In this document: positions 46,151-57,599 of the stretch, one piece after another
How positions within the stretch are numbered: position 1 is the stretch's first letter
Layout of the letters: each line of letters opens with the position of its first letter
Assembly (NCBI RefSeq): GCF_033958435.1
Contig: NC_134137.1
Span: 250,340,501 to 250,404,500 of the forward strand
Direction of reading: 5' to 3'
DNA: 64,000 nt
From: Carettochelys insculpta
Taxonomy: Eukaryota; Chordata; Testudines; Carettochelyidae
The notes under the pieces: model-generated
Seen by the model: only the letters and a program-made list of their open reading frames with translations
Databases searched by the model: none
Told to the model about the DNA's origin: nothing
Position numbers and translations under genes: made by a program

Positions 46151-46338
46151 TTGCATGAGACAATCTCATACTTCAAAGGAATCTTGTACTTGTTTTTTTA
46201 ATGATGAAAAAATTGCATTTATTCTGCTCATATGCACTTTGCAAAAATGCCTTTCTAATGCTGTTGCACTGTCATTGCCTGGGCTGCTGCTAAATAGTAG
46301 TCAAAAACCTCTCATCCTTATCTCCCTTTCTACCTTAG

Positions 46339-46425
46339 ATGACAGAACAAAGAAAAAATAAGCAGCGACTGGGCTTTCTTGGATCAAACACACCCCATGT
46401 GAATCATCACATGCCACCACACTGA
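46339..46425 (+). CDS. ITPR2: ITPR2 last coding exon and stop
   Basis: After TACCTTAG, 28 codons read MTEQRKNKQRLGFLGSNTPH, VNHHMPPH, then TGA at 46423-46425. The ending HVNHHMPPH is specific to IP3 receptor type 2; type 1 ends in a different proline/glutamine-rich sequence. This is the strongest single piece of evidence for ITPR2 over its paralogues. It is too short to be found as an open reading frame. The preceding exon ends in phase 0 at KEQ, giving the conserved join KEQMTEQRK. Confidence 0.97.
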   Translation: MTEQRKNKQRLGFLGSNTPHVNHHMPPH

Positions 46426-48849
46426 TACCATGGGGCGCAGCCCGTGACTAGCCTTTCATCAGTATTCCTGCTCGATTACAGAATAGAAAGCTTGAGATCC
46501 AGAGGAGGGAACAATGCCTATTGTTACAAAGTTAAAAACAACCAAGTGCCAAGATGTTAAGTGGTTTAGCTCTGGGAACAATTTGTAACTGTTTTTCATG
46601 GTTGAAAGGGACCACAACCTAGAATTCAAGAAATACAAAGAGAGTTCTTCTGTATGCATTCTGCAAACTAAACTCGACTGGGTTTACACTCTCTGCAACT
46701 CAGCTGACTTCAATGGGGACTGTGTACAATGCAGGTACTGGCAGTATCTGGCCATATTCTTAAAAACTAATTGAAGATTTCTTCTCAAAGTAGTGGAATA
46801 ACCAAGGTTTTTCCAAGGAGGATAGTTTAACACCAAAAATGCAACCACCTTCTTCAGACTCAATAGATGTTATTTCTTGTTTAATTTACCAAATAGCAAA
46901 ATGTGTTGTATTTGCTTGCATTTTTAAAATATTATCATAAACCCATCCACAGGAGCAGTTATAACATCCCTGCAAGTTAAATTCTGTTAGAGGCAAAACA
47001 ACAAAAAACAGAAATCCTACACTCAGCCTAAAAAAAGTGGCAAAGAGAAACATTAGCGCTTTTGAATTTTAACTGTCATCATGCAATTTCTTATTTATGA
47101 CATGGAGCACAATGGATTTACAGCTGTGGGAACTTGGAATTAATTTACAGAAGAACACTGACAACATAACTGGAAGTGATTTTTTCTCCTGAAGTCAGAT
47201 GTTCTCTATTAATGTAGCTGTGAGTAGAGATTTCACATATTATAATGTTAAATCGTGTTTTAAATCCAAGCTCTAAAAAAGGATTGAGAACAAATGTATT
47301 TTAAAATCTTTATTGAGGTGTCTTTTACCAAAAAAAAAAAAAGACTTCCTAAAACGAACTCTGATGGTGTCATTACCTTCCATAAACACAGGGTAAGCCC
47401 TATTTGTCATAAATAAATTAGGGCCATATCTTGCTGTCTCGACTCATTCCTATTTTCAGTCATACTGTTGCCTGGGATAAAGATCCAATCCTGCTTGCCC
47501 TTGATGCACGCAACTCCCATTGGCATCAGTGGGAAATATCTTGTTGGCACCGCTAGTCAGGACTGTAGTGTCCTGCCAGAAGCATGCACTTTTCAGCCAT
47601 GTTATTCTGAAGAGAAAGTCACAGGGTAAGTTCAACTCTGTGAGACTATTAACTTTAAGGGGCGGTTTTCAAGGTACAAATGGGAACTGGGAACCTAAAC
47701 TCCTTTGCAGAATCAGAGTTAGTATCAAACTGCCTTTGAAAAGCCCCCTTTTGGTTTTTAAAAGCAGCGTACTTAGCAGGTATCAGTAAGAGATTTAAAG
47801 AGGCATTTGTTGGAGCTACTTGAAAAATCATTCCCCACCTCCCCTCCCCTGAAAAATTTCAGAGGGGAAATAAGGAAAATTAGGCAAATGTTAAAAGAAT
47901 TAAAATTTTCTAGTCGCAGAAAATCCAAAACAGCGGACTTTTCCCCCAACAAATCCCACTTTTTAAAAGCAGAAATATTTTTTCCAGAAGATTCATTTAA
48001 TTAGAAAATCACTTTTTGATCAAAAAATTTGATCAGTTTTCAAGTAGCTCCAATAGTCATAGAAAAATGGGTGATGTTACTGATGTTATAAAAGCAAATC
48101 AGGTGAGAACTGGAAAGACTGGAAAAAAAATAGGACTTTTCTCTCCTCTAATTAAACATACCCCCACCCACAACATACACACCCTTTTATGGCTGTTTCT
48201 GGAAGTCCTATCTTTCACATGGGATCAAGGGAAATTTTCTGACCTCACTTATAAAAAGGGAACTTTATAAGTGTCTTCAACGCTTCGCCACTTAGAGGGT
48301 CCTTACATGGGCTTAATTCGAAGAGACACAACACTTCTAGGATCAAGTTGTGTATTTCCCTATCAGAAATGCACATCTCAATATGAGCAGTGGCACCCAC
48401 GTGTGTTACACACAATGTGTACCATTGAGTACCACTGAACATGAATGAGCAGGATCTACAGGGGTGAAGTTTACTTCCTCCAGGGATCCTCAGGCCCTCT
48501 AGCTAGGAGTTTATACCTCATCATCTGTCCATAAGGCCACAAACGTCTTCCCTGAGGAGAGTTCAACAGAAGCTCCATGAGCAAAGCCCTTTTTCCCCTT
48601 TGAAGAATTAGTAAACATGGAATAATATGGTTTGGATTTCACTAATTAGAACTGATGAACTGTTATCTTATATGAGCAACATGCTAGAGACCTACCCTGG
48701 GGCTTCTGGCCTCCCATGTAACTATAATGGTGGGAACACCTATTGCTGATGGAGTGGACCAATGTAAACCATGACCTGACTGAAACCAAGATAAGCTGCA
48801 CATGGGTCAATTGCGTTTTGCACCACTCGATTGCATTTGTACTGAGACC

Positions 48850-49440
48850 TGGTCTATACTAGACATTTAGGTCAGTTTATCTACAGCGGTCAGGAGTGTG
48901 AAAGTTCGACACCCTTGTCAAGCCTTCTGAAGTCCCGTGTAGACAGCACTTGGTCAAAGGAAGAATTCTTCCATTGACCTGGCTACCACCTCTCAGGGAG
49001 GCAGAGTACCTGTGCTGACAGGAGAACCTCTTCCACTATAGTTAAGAGCTATACTGATGCAGTGCAGTGGCACTGCTGTAGCATTTTAAGTGCAGACATG
49101 TTGGTAAAATGTACAGCTGTGTGGAAGAAACCATACATTCCCACTCCCGACGCACAGGAGCTTCACTGACGGACTTGCCGGCAGGCAGTGCTATGTCAGC
49201 AGGAGACATTTTTCCACCGACGTAGCTTCTGCTGCTGCTTGTTGAAGGTGGTTTAATTACACCAGCAGGAGATTTCTCCTCCATTGGCTCAGAGCAGCCA
49301 CATCGAAATCTTGCAGCAAGGCAGCGGCATCGGAACAGGTGGGCCACTGAAAGCTCTCTAGTGCAGTTCTAGCCTTTAGGGTCTCACTTCGGCCTTACTG
49401 ATGCAGCTACATCAGTAGCTGAAACCAAGCTTTAGAGAAT
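48850..49440. mobile_element. MITE-type repeat with TCTATACTAGACA end
   Basis: GGTCTATACTAGACATTTAG with GTCAGTTTATCTACAGCGGT resembles the opening of the GGTCTACACTA elements. GTGTAGACAGCACTTGG (about 48940) and GCCACCTCTCAGGGAGGC-like sequence (about 48985) continue the family pattern. A second segment (49140-49440) may be a separate copy. The right end is uncertain. Confidence 0.5.
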
Positions 49441-49875
49441 GCCACATATTCCTCTTCCCGCTTTTCCCGGTGTAGCGAGGTCAGTGAGCTATGATGTAAG
49501 ACTAGCGTACGTTAGAGAACCCAGCCACACCATTTTTAATTCCCTTTAGATTTGATGGGCCATATAATCAACTGTGTTTGAATATCAATCCCCTCTTATC
49601 TTCAGCAGCAATATAAAGTAGCATTTATTGGAACTCAAAAACATTTATGATTGTTATTTCTGGGGGAAGGAGTGGGATAACACTGGAAGTAGCTGGCACA
49701 CGTTTACAGTTAGAAAACCATCTAAATGATTGCAAAAACCGTTTTTTTTTATTTGGTATAAGCTGGAAAATGAGAACAGACGTATTTGTCCACTAAATTC
49801 CTGATTACAGTTCCAACCTGCAAGCATTCTGTCTTCCCTCAATCCCCACTAACATTCCCCTTCCTCACAAGAACT

Positions 49876-50470
49876 CATAGAATCATAGGGCTGGAAGGGA
49901 CCTCAGGAGGTCATCAAGTCCAGCCCCCTGCTTCAAGCAGGATCAACCCCAACTAAGTCATCCCAGCCAAGCCCTTGTTAAGCCGGGACTTAAAAACCTC
50001 CAGGGATGGAGAATCCACCACCTCTCTAGGCAACGCATTCCAATGCTCCACCACCCGCCTGGTGAAGTAGTTTTTCCTAATATCTAACCTACACCTCTCC
50101 CTCTTCAACTTCAGACCATTGCTCTTTGTTCTGCCGTCTTTTACCACTGAGAACAGGTTTCTCTCCAGCCTCTTTAGAGCTCCCCTTCAGGAAGTTGAAG
50201 GCTGCTATTAAAAAAATCACCCCTCAGTCTTCTCTTCTATAAGCTAAAAAGGCCCAAATCCCTCAGCCTCTCTTCATAGGTCATGTGCCCCAGCCCCTTA
50301 ATCATTTTTGTTACCCTCTGCTGAACCTGCTCCAGCACATCCACATCCTTTTTATACTGGGGGGCCCAAAACTGGACACAATATTCCAGATGCAGCATCA
50401 CCAGTGCCAAATAGAAGGGAACAACCACTTCTCTAGATGTGTTGCATCGATTACAGCACTGCTGTTTAGA
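49876..50470 (-). mobile_element. CR1 LINE 3' fragment
   Basis: CATAGAATCATAGGGCTGGA marks the 3' end on the - strand. The - strand reads RKNYFTRRVVEHWNALPREV, then SPSLEVFKSRLNKGLAGM, and further upstream [20 protein letters not shown]. Stops and small indels are present. It lies antisense to ITPR2, just beyond or inside its 3' UTR. Confidence 0.9.
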
Positions 50471-51219
50471 GATCTAAAACTGCAAAAAGCAAAAAGCTGT
50501 AATAGACACCAGGTAATGCTTGCCACAGTGCCTTTCTGATGTTTATTGCTTCTGAGACAGACCTCCTTAATCAATACAATGCTACTTGCACAGATTGTAA
50601 ATATCTTTCACCTGTGTTTAACATGCTTGCTAATTCTTCTGGGAGGTCACTGCAGGCCTGCTCACATGAGTGATCCCTATGCAGGCAAGTAGTCTCTAAC
50701 TTCACCAGGGGGCAGGACCGGTTTCCTGGCCCGTAAGTGTTTGTAAAAAAATTCCCGTTGATAAATTCATGGAAGATAATGGGAGTGTGGAGGTGGAAAA
50801 TCACTTTTATAAACATTTGTATGTATATCTTTGTTTAATGAAGCCAAGATGTCCTATTCCTATGCAAGTACCAATAACACCTACATATTTATACAAAATG
50901 ATTGCAACTATAAACATTATGAACTTTCAATGCCTTAGGGGACTAACTAAACTATGTGACAATTAAAATCTACGCAAGTATGTCCATTGCTCCTGATTAA
51001 CTTTTTTAATAAAAGTTGTCATTTTATACATGTTTGCTTCTGTATATTCCATTTCAGAGCAGTGTGCAAATGTGCGTTGCAGAATTAAAATCTTCTAAGA
51101 AGAGTTGGTGTGGTGAGTTTGTATTGTAATGGTGTAGTCACTCATGCAATAAAAGCGCTGTAGGTAAAAATACCTATCTTGCAAGTCAGATATTGGGGTG
51201 GCTTCACCCAAATTCCTCA

Positions 51220-51330
51220 GGGATAAGGGCCAAACCCAGTAAAGCAATTAAATGCCTACTTAAGTACATGAGTCTTCCCATTTGACTCAAAGGGACAAAT
51301 AATTAAGTGTGTAAAGTTTCAAAGATGTTA
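51220..51330. repeat. Ancient palindromic repeat, third copy
   Basis: GTAAAGCAATTAAATGCCTA, TTAAGTACATGAGTCTTCCC and ATTTGACTCAAAGGGACAAA correspond to the left and middle of the repeat at 16398. It is diverged. Confidence 0.4.
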
Positions 51331-51515
51331 AACGTTCAATGGGAATTAGACTGCATTTGAAAATCTAGCCCAAAGATCCTGACAGGTGCCTACTAGGATT
51401 TTTTTAAATGACCTAAGCAGGCATTTATGTGCTTAGATATCAGCACATCTTAAAAGGCTCTGCTGGCTCAAGACTTAGATGACCACACCACACATATAAA
51501 TTTCTCCTTCCCCTG

Positions 51516-51535
51516 CCCCCCCCCCCCCCCCCCCC
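51516..51535. repeat. Poly(C) run, 20 nt
   Basis: An uninterrupted run of 20 C residues preceded by CTTCCCCTG. Such a tract can form an i-motif, or a G-quadruplex on the other strand, and is prone to length error in assemblies. Confidence 0.9.
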
Positions 51536-52670
51536 GACATGGGCATTATTAACATATTTGCTGGGAATCTCAACAGAGAGCAGGGACTGAATGGAAACTG
51601 ACCTTCACTCTAGAGGATTCTTCCAGAGCATGAGGCACATTCGCTCAGGAGAAGGGGAAAGCTTTCACTGCCCTGTCTGTGCTATACTTGTCTTGTGGGA
51701 TACAAGGCTTAACTTTTCAAGGACTAGAACACCATTGCAACACTTATTCAAGCGAATGGGAATTGAAGATGCTTAATGCTTCACAAGATCAGACATATAG
51801 AGGACATCAATTCTCCATGGTTGGCAAATCTGCTACCTTTCATAAGCATTTCCAAACCACTTCCTAGTTATGCTTTGGAAGGTTCATGGTAAGACATCTC
51901 TTGTTCTTACCCAAGACCTTTATTGTGGAGATCCATCTATCTAATCAGAGCACAAAATCATTTAAAGGTCCCTTCTTTGTAATGATTGGTGGAAGAAATC
52001 TCATGTGAGCTAAAGTATACACACATCATAGACGTTCTTCAGTTGGAGGTGTTTTGTATGCAAATGTTCAAAGAAACATACCAAACAAATTGTAGGTTGT
52101 TGTGCTCCCCTCACTCCCCATTGGAGCATGGTCATGAAAATATCAATTATGCTTCAGATTTAATGTTAGAAAGTCACTCACAGAAGCAAGACAACATACT
52201 GATGAATCAAGTTTCAATTTAATACACTGTGATGGTTCTTGTAGAATTTTGGAAATATCCTGTAGAATTCTTCAGCAGGTATAGAACTCTGTTAGCCAAA
52301 AGGATGGTTTAAAAAAATCAGTAGAAAGGCTATACAGTTTTACAGGGCTTTTTCAAAAATGATGTCCTAAGAGTAACTGTGTTGCCCCAATTTAAAACTA
52401 ATCTTCTAAGATAGATTTAACAACAAAAAAACAGATTAATTTTATGCTAAGACACAGGCGCTATTAGGTCATCAAGGCTTCTGGAAAAAATAATTAGGCA
52501 GATGATGCAGATTTAGGAGATTTAACTTTAGGATTTTAAGAAATGTTGATCCTAAAAAGATCTCCATTTTGTTCACTATCCTTAGATTAGCTCCTCAACT
52601 TCAGTCACACTGACTCCTTCCATGCATTTGCCCACATTTGGTTTAGGAGAGTTAGGCTCCTTGACTTCTA
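51536..52670. other. Intergenic, downstream of ITPR2
   Basis: AT-rich sequence with no gene or repeat that I recognise. Open frames here are under 80 codons and look incidental. Confidence 0.45.
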
Positions 52671-52945
52671 GGTTGTGTCTAGATTGCAGAGCACTGTTGG
52701 CAAAAGATATGCAAATTGCACAACATATTTGCATATCTCCTGCCGACAGTTCTGCCCAGAAAGGCTTTCCTGACATTTGGCAAGTCCACACAGGGCCAAA
52801 TATTGGGGAAACCCTCTCTGCCAAGACACCCCTGCTTCTTGTGGAAGGAGGAAAAGAGGGATGTTGGCAAAATGCTCCCAAAGCAGCAGACTTCTGCTGA
52901 GAGACTGCCAAGCTCCCAACAGAAACCTGAAGTCTAGACATAACC
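52671..52945. mobile_element. Palindromic MITE, TSD CTA
   Basis: GGTTGTGTCTAGATTGCAGA at the left pairs with AAGTCTAGACATAACC at the right. CTA flanks both sides (52668-52670 and 52946-52948). Inner motifs GTTGGCAAAAGATATGCAAA and CAACATATTTGCATATCTCC form a short palindrome near the left end. Frames up to 145 codons across it are incidental. Confidence 0.8.
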
Positions 52946-53507
52946 CTACAGCTATTGTTGCAACAGAGGTTTGGAATAATCTTTGAAACATCATGTTTGT
53001 CCTATTGCGACTGCAACCAGTTATAATTTTATGTAACAACAACAGATTTTTAGGTCTCCTGACTTGTTCATTCTCCCCAGAAGATCTGCAAGAACTACCG
53101 ACCACGTGATTCCTATTTCATAGAATTGCAGTGTGAGCATTTTGTACACACCTTCCATGAAATCTACTGAAATAGATATCAGCAACTAAATTAATTTGAG
53201 CTCAAGGATTTTTATATTAGAAGCTTGTTATCGCCTCATAGTTGCCTGTTCTATATTTCTGGCTTCAAGCAAAAAGTTACAGGTCACAACGCCAATTGCC
53301 TTTATAACTTTGTAGCAACAGAGAAACTTGGAAATGGCAAACAGCCAACTGCTGCCTCTTTATGCAGAACACTGCTCCACCACCTCTCTCGTAAGGCTGA
53401 GGGAGCAACCACTCAACGTATAGAGCTCAGTGACATTATTTGTCCAGGATTTCTTAGTCATGAATGTGAGTGTTAAGGTAGAACCCTTCTCTGTGTGTAC
53501 TTTATGA

Positions 53508-54960
53508 GAACATAATAGTGGCCATACTAGGGTAGATCAGTGGTCCATAGTCCTCCGTCCTGTCTTCCAACACCAGCCAGTGCCTGGTGCCTCAGGGTAA
53601 TGAATAGAAGAGGGCAACCATTGAGTGGTCCACTTCATCAACCGGTTCCAGCTTCTGGTCATCAGGGGTTAAGGACACCCCGAGCATGGAGTTGAATCCC
53701 TTATCATTTTGGGTGTTGGCCACTGATATACCTATCAGATTCCTTTTTGAACCTATTTATACTTTTGGCCTTCACAATAGCCCCCGGCAATGAATTGCAC
53801 GGGTGAGTGCGCCTTGTACAAAGTAGTACTTCCTCCTATTTTAGGATTACCATATAAAAATATACTCCCGAAAGGGAGTGTATCTGTACCAGCATCTACC
53901 AACTCAGATATTAATGTATTATATATGCACACGCAAACAGTGTAACACATTCCTACCACGTGAGCTGGTAGATGCTGTTACAGATTCACTCCTCCTCAGG
54001 GGTGTGCCCCACTTTTTTTTTTTTTTTTTTTGAAGGAGGAAATATGGTAGCCCTATTATATCTTAAACTTGCTGCCTATTCATTTCAGTCAGGTGACGCC
54101 GATTCTCATTACATGAAGGGGTAAATAATACTTCCTTATGCACTTTCTCCACAACATTCATAATTTTAATAGGCCTCTGCCATGTGCTCCATTGCGCTCT
54201 CTTTCGAAACGCGACTGCTCCCAATCATTTGAAACACTCCTCCTAGGGAAGCTGTTTTTCTAGTGATTTGTTACCTTTTTTGGTGCTTTTACTAATTCTA
54301 AACTGGGAGGGAGGGGCAAGATGGTACAGCCAGAACTAAATGCAGGATTCAAGGTGTGGACATATCATGGCTTTATATAGTGGCATTATGATATTTTCTA
54401 TCTTATAATCCATCTCTCTCATAACAGTTCCTAACATTGTTAGCTTTTTTACCAGCTGCTGCACATCAAGCAGTCCACAATAAGAAAGAGAGCTTTGTGT
54501 AGAGTGACAGCAGCTAATTGTATTTTCTAAGGTGCCTTATTTTGAATTTCATCTGCCATTTTGTTGCCCAATCACACAGTTTTGTGATATCCCTTTGTAA
54601 CACTTCAGAGTCAGCTCTGAATTTAAGTAACTTGCAAAAATTTTGTTTGCCTGCTGTCTTTGACACCTCACTATATACTCCCTTTTCTGATCCTTTGAGA
54701 GTATTTTGAATAGCAATGGTTGCAGTACAAACCCTTGGGTGACCCTGCTGTTTCTCTGTCTCCATTCTGAAAGCTGACCATTTATACCCACCATTTGTTT
54801 CCTTTTAACCAATTACTAGCCACAGTGGTTTCCATTACTTAAGACTCTTATTGTGCAACCTTGGCAAAGGCCTTGTGAAATCCACATATACAAGATCATA
54901 TGTCCTTGTGCTTGTTGATGCTGTCAAAAAATTCCAGCGACAGATTTGTGGAAGGCAAGA
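53508..54960 (-). mobile_element. Old CR1 LINE remnant split by a MITE
   Basis: GAGAACATAATAGTGGCCAT marks the 3' end in antisense. CTTGCTGCCTATTCATTTCA, ATTTCATCTGCCATTTTGTT (antisense WQMKF) and GCAAAGGCCTTGTGAAATCC (antisense of the KAFDTVP region) follow in the expected order. On the - strand the phrase DWATKWQMKF is legible. The copy has many stops and is interrupted at 53841-54052. Confidence 0.8.
53841..54052. mobile_element. Short MITE of the AGGGTGACCAT family
   Basis: TTAGGATTACCATATAAAAA at the left mirrors GGAAATATGGTAGCC at the right. CTATT flanks both sides (53836-53840 and 54053-54057). Removing it restores continuity of the CR1 around TTCCTCCTATT. A T-run (54013-54031) lies inside. 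The ends are related to those of the 1.1-kb element at 9043. Confidence 0.65.
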
Positions 54961-55099
54961 TGCTAATATCAAGTACAGTATTTCATTCCTGCACCCTATC
55001 TTTCTGCTGTTTAAAGACCTTAGAAGGGGGTGTTTTGTTTACTTTTCCTTCCAGGACAGAAGTAAATACAGATTTAAATTCTGGTAGGAGAGCAAACAT

Positions 55100-55884
55100 C
55101 TAAGGCAGCAGTTCACAGACTGGGGGTCCGGTCCCCAAGTGGTTTGCCAGGGCTGGTGTTTGACTTCAGTCTGAAGTTCCAGGAAGCCTAAATCCAAACC
55201 TCACTGCCCAGGGCTGAAGCCCTCTAGTTTTGGCCCCACCCACAGTGGCAGGGTTCTGGCTTTGACCACCCTGCCTGGGTTGTATAGTAATTTTGGTTGT
55301 CAGAAGGGGGTTGTGGTGCAGTGAAGTTTGAGGGAGCCTGCTGTAAAGGAAAACATTCACTAAATCTATACAGCATCAGTCTTCACAACACTTGGGGGAC
55401 ACTTCCCCCCCCCCCACAGGCTTTCTACTTGTTACCAGTGCTACTTCAAATGCAAAAATACAATTATGTGCATGTACATAGGTTCCTCCTGGAGAAGAGC
55501 GCCAAGGGCATATTTTGCCCCTTTCAGGCTCTGCTGCAGTTTCCAAGCTGCCTGTGATGCATGCAGGCTCCTTCAGGTTTGGGAAGCAAGTGATAGTCTA
55601 ACAGAGTCCTTCAAATATCACCCAAGCCCTTGCAATGACTGTCTGCAATCTGCAGAGCCCACAGCTGGTTCTAGTCTTCTGCTGCAGTGAAAAGATGGAC
55701 CGTGCCCTCTAGGGTTTTTCCCCGAGGCCACTTGCCAGGGCAGGCCATTCACGAGTGCTCATACAGGACAGCATAGGGGTGTGAGGAGGACAACCTGCCT
55801 CATTACTTCTAGCCCAGTGGGCCAGGAAGACCAGTCCATTCCCCCCTCCGGAGTCAGCAGGGCAGAGAGACAGCCTGAGAATGA
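55100..55884. other. Intergenic
   Basis: No gene recognised. A C-rich run lies near 55404. Short frames at 55297-55690 look incidental. Confidence 0.4.
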
Positions 55885-56165
55885 CTCTACCGTGTGGTGG
55901 TTAGAGTGCTCAGTCGGGAGGTGGGCAGCACAGGGTTGAATTCATCTGCCCCAGGGACACGTTACGTAGCCACAGTGGAACACCCTAAAGGGAGGAGACT
56001 GAGGGAGCTGCACCTCAGCCTATCCCTTAGCTCAGCAGCTCACATACTCATCCAAGAGGTGGATATTCCTGTTCAAATCCCTGAGGAAAGAAGGGATCTG
56101 AATTGGAGATCTTCCACAGCCCAGGCAAGTACCCAATCCACTGAGCTAGGAGACCTTATGGAGCT
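55885..56165. repeat. tRNA-like SINE pair, inverted
   Basis: On the + strand, GTGGTTAGAGTGCTCAGTCG with GGGTTGAATTC about 30 bp later resembles tRNA A and B boxes. On the - strand, starting near 56155, TAGCTCAGTGGATTGGGTAC with CCAATTCAGATCCC gives a second tRNA-like unit facing it. Both have mispaired stems, so they are SINE remnants and not tRNA genes. A 179-codon frame across them is incidental. Confidence 0.55.
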
Positions 56166-57599
56166 TGCCCCTCCCCCCGGCACTGAGGTATGGCCCACCC
56201 ACTTAGCATCCAAGCCAATCACCCTGAGCCCTGGCTTTGCTCTTGAGCCTCTCAGCACTCTGCTGTCTGGCAGAAGCACGTGGCGGGCGGAACAGGGCAA
56301 GCCCCCTTACTCTGCTGCCATTTTTCTGGGGTCCTCTGGCCAGAGCATCTATAACCCCTCCTCTGCTAGGCTGGCTAGAAGCAGGGGGAAGCAGCAGCAG
56401 CCGCCCCAGTTGTTCCTACCTTCCCCAACATGATCTGCCCCATCTTAGTTACGCCGCTGCTGCTTGTCCCCTGCAAAAAACCCACAGTCTAAATCCAAGG
56501 GAGGGTTTGTATTTGAGAATCCCAAGCAGAGGAATGTTCCTCCTGCAAGTGGAGATTTGCACACCTCTTTCTGTGAAAGGAACAGGGCTTAAGACACAGC
56601 CCTTTCCTGGGCATCTCTTACACAGGGAGCCACCTAGCCTGCCAGCTTTTGTGACCCTTAAGTCTCTATCCATTCCTTGTATCGCCTCAAGGTGCCAGCC
56701 TCAGGCTTTGCAAATCCTATTGGTTTTCTTGATTCCTGGGAGTTAGGAGGGGCAATGCTGAGTGTCACCGCACCTAAGTTACACTTGGGGCTAGATTCAC
56801 GGAGGAAAACTGCAGTCTCGGGCAGGCTATTGTTACTCTGTGGGATTGATTTAAATGGCTGCACACTGAATGCTCGAGAAGAATAGTATGAAATTCCAGT
56901 TGATTCAACATGTATAACTACTAAGTGCCGTGAGATCAAGTAGCCCTTAATTTCGGCTCAGTTACAGGCAGCAGTTACAGGCAGCAGAAGACCTGCAGCT
57001 ACACAGAGTTCAGAACAGCAAACTGAGACCAACTTTGAAGTGATCTTGAGGAAGTATTTTCGGTCCTGAGCTGGGCTAAAGCCACAACATGTGGCTCGTG
57101 GTCTGTATTTTCATATTTGAAGATATTGGGATTTGGTTCAGGCCCGGATATATTTGCTTAGTCAACATACCCTAAAAGGACAAGTTTTAAAAGTGTCCTC
57201 AACTTGACTTTGAAACTTTCTCTCATAATTTGTGGGGGACGTCCAATTTCTTGGTGCCTCTAAAAAAGAAGATTCAGAGAAGCAGATTATGGTGTATTTG
57301 ATCTGCACAAATCACTGCAGTTGTGTGTGTGCGCGTGTCATTCCTGAACTGTTACTTTAAGCAAGTCATTGCTCTTTACCTCAGGTGTGAAATGGGGATA
57401 GGAGAAGTGGCAGCACCACCTTCTGAACATCCCCTTTGTGCTGGAACATGTCTCTGCAGTGGTCTGCCTCACTTAACCCCTCAGTGAGGCTATTTTAACA
57501 GCCCAGTCAAGGAGAAGCCAAAACACTCTGCAAACGTCTCTCTCCCTTTAGTAAAGCCTCCTGAAAGGAGCCCTTGTCCAATGGTTTAAAGACTCCTGC
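56166..57599. other. Intergenic
   Basis: Nothing coding recognised. A possible MIR-like segment lies near 57330-57420 (TTTAAGCAAGTCATTGCTCT, then GAAATGGGGATAGGAG). Confidence 0.4.

Larger units (their letters stand above)
46426..51170 (+). other. ITPR2: Probable ITPR2 3' UTR region
   Basis: Sequence after the stop is mostly AT-rich and lacks coding exons. Candidate polyadenylation signals AATAAA occur at 47412-47417, 51008-51013 and 51148-51153. Without transcript data I cannot say which is used. If a distal site is used, the UTR would include the MITE near 48850 and the antisense CR1 at 49876. Confidence 0.45.

Noticed and set aside
52668..53105. 145-codon frame on the - strand
   Set aside because: Most of it lies in a MITE with a clear 3-bp duplication. 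No domain was seen.
55885..56165. Functional tRNA genes
   Set aside because: The A and B boxes are recognisable, but acceptor and anticodon stems do not pair, so these are SINE-type remnants.
55894..56433. 179-codon frame on the + strand
   Set aside because: It crosses a pair of tRNA-like SINE remnants read in translation. No recognisable protein family.
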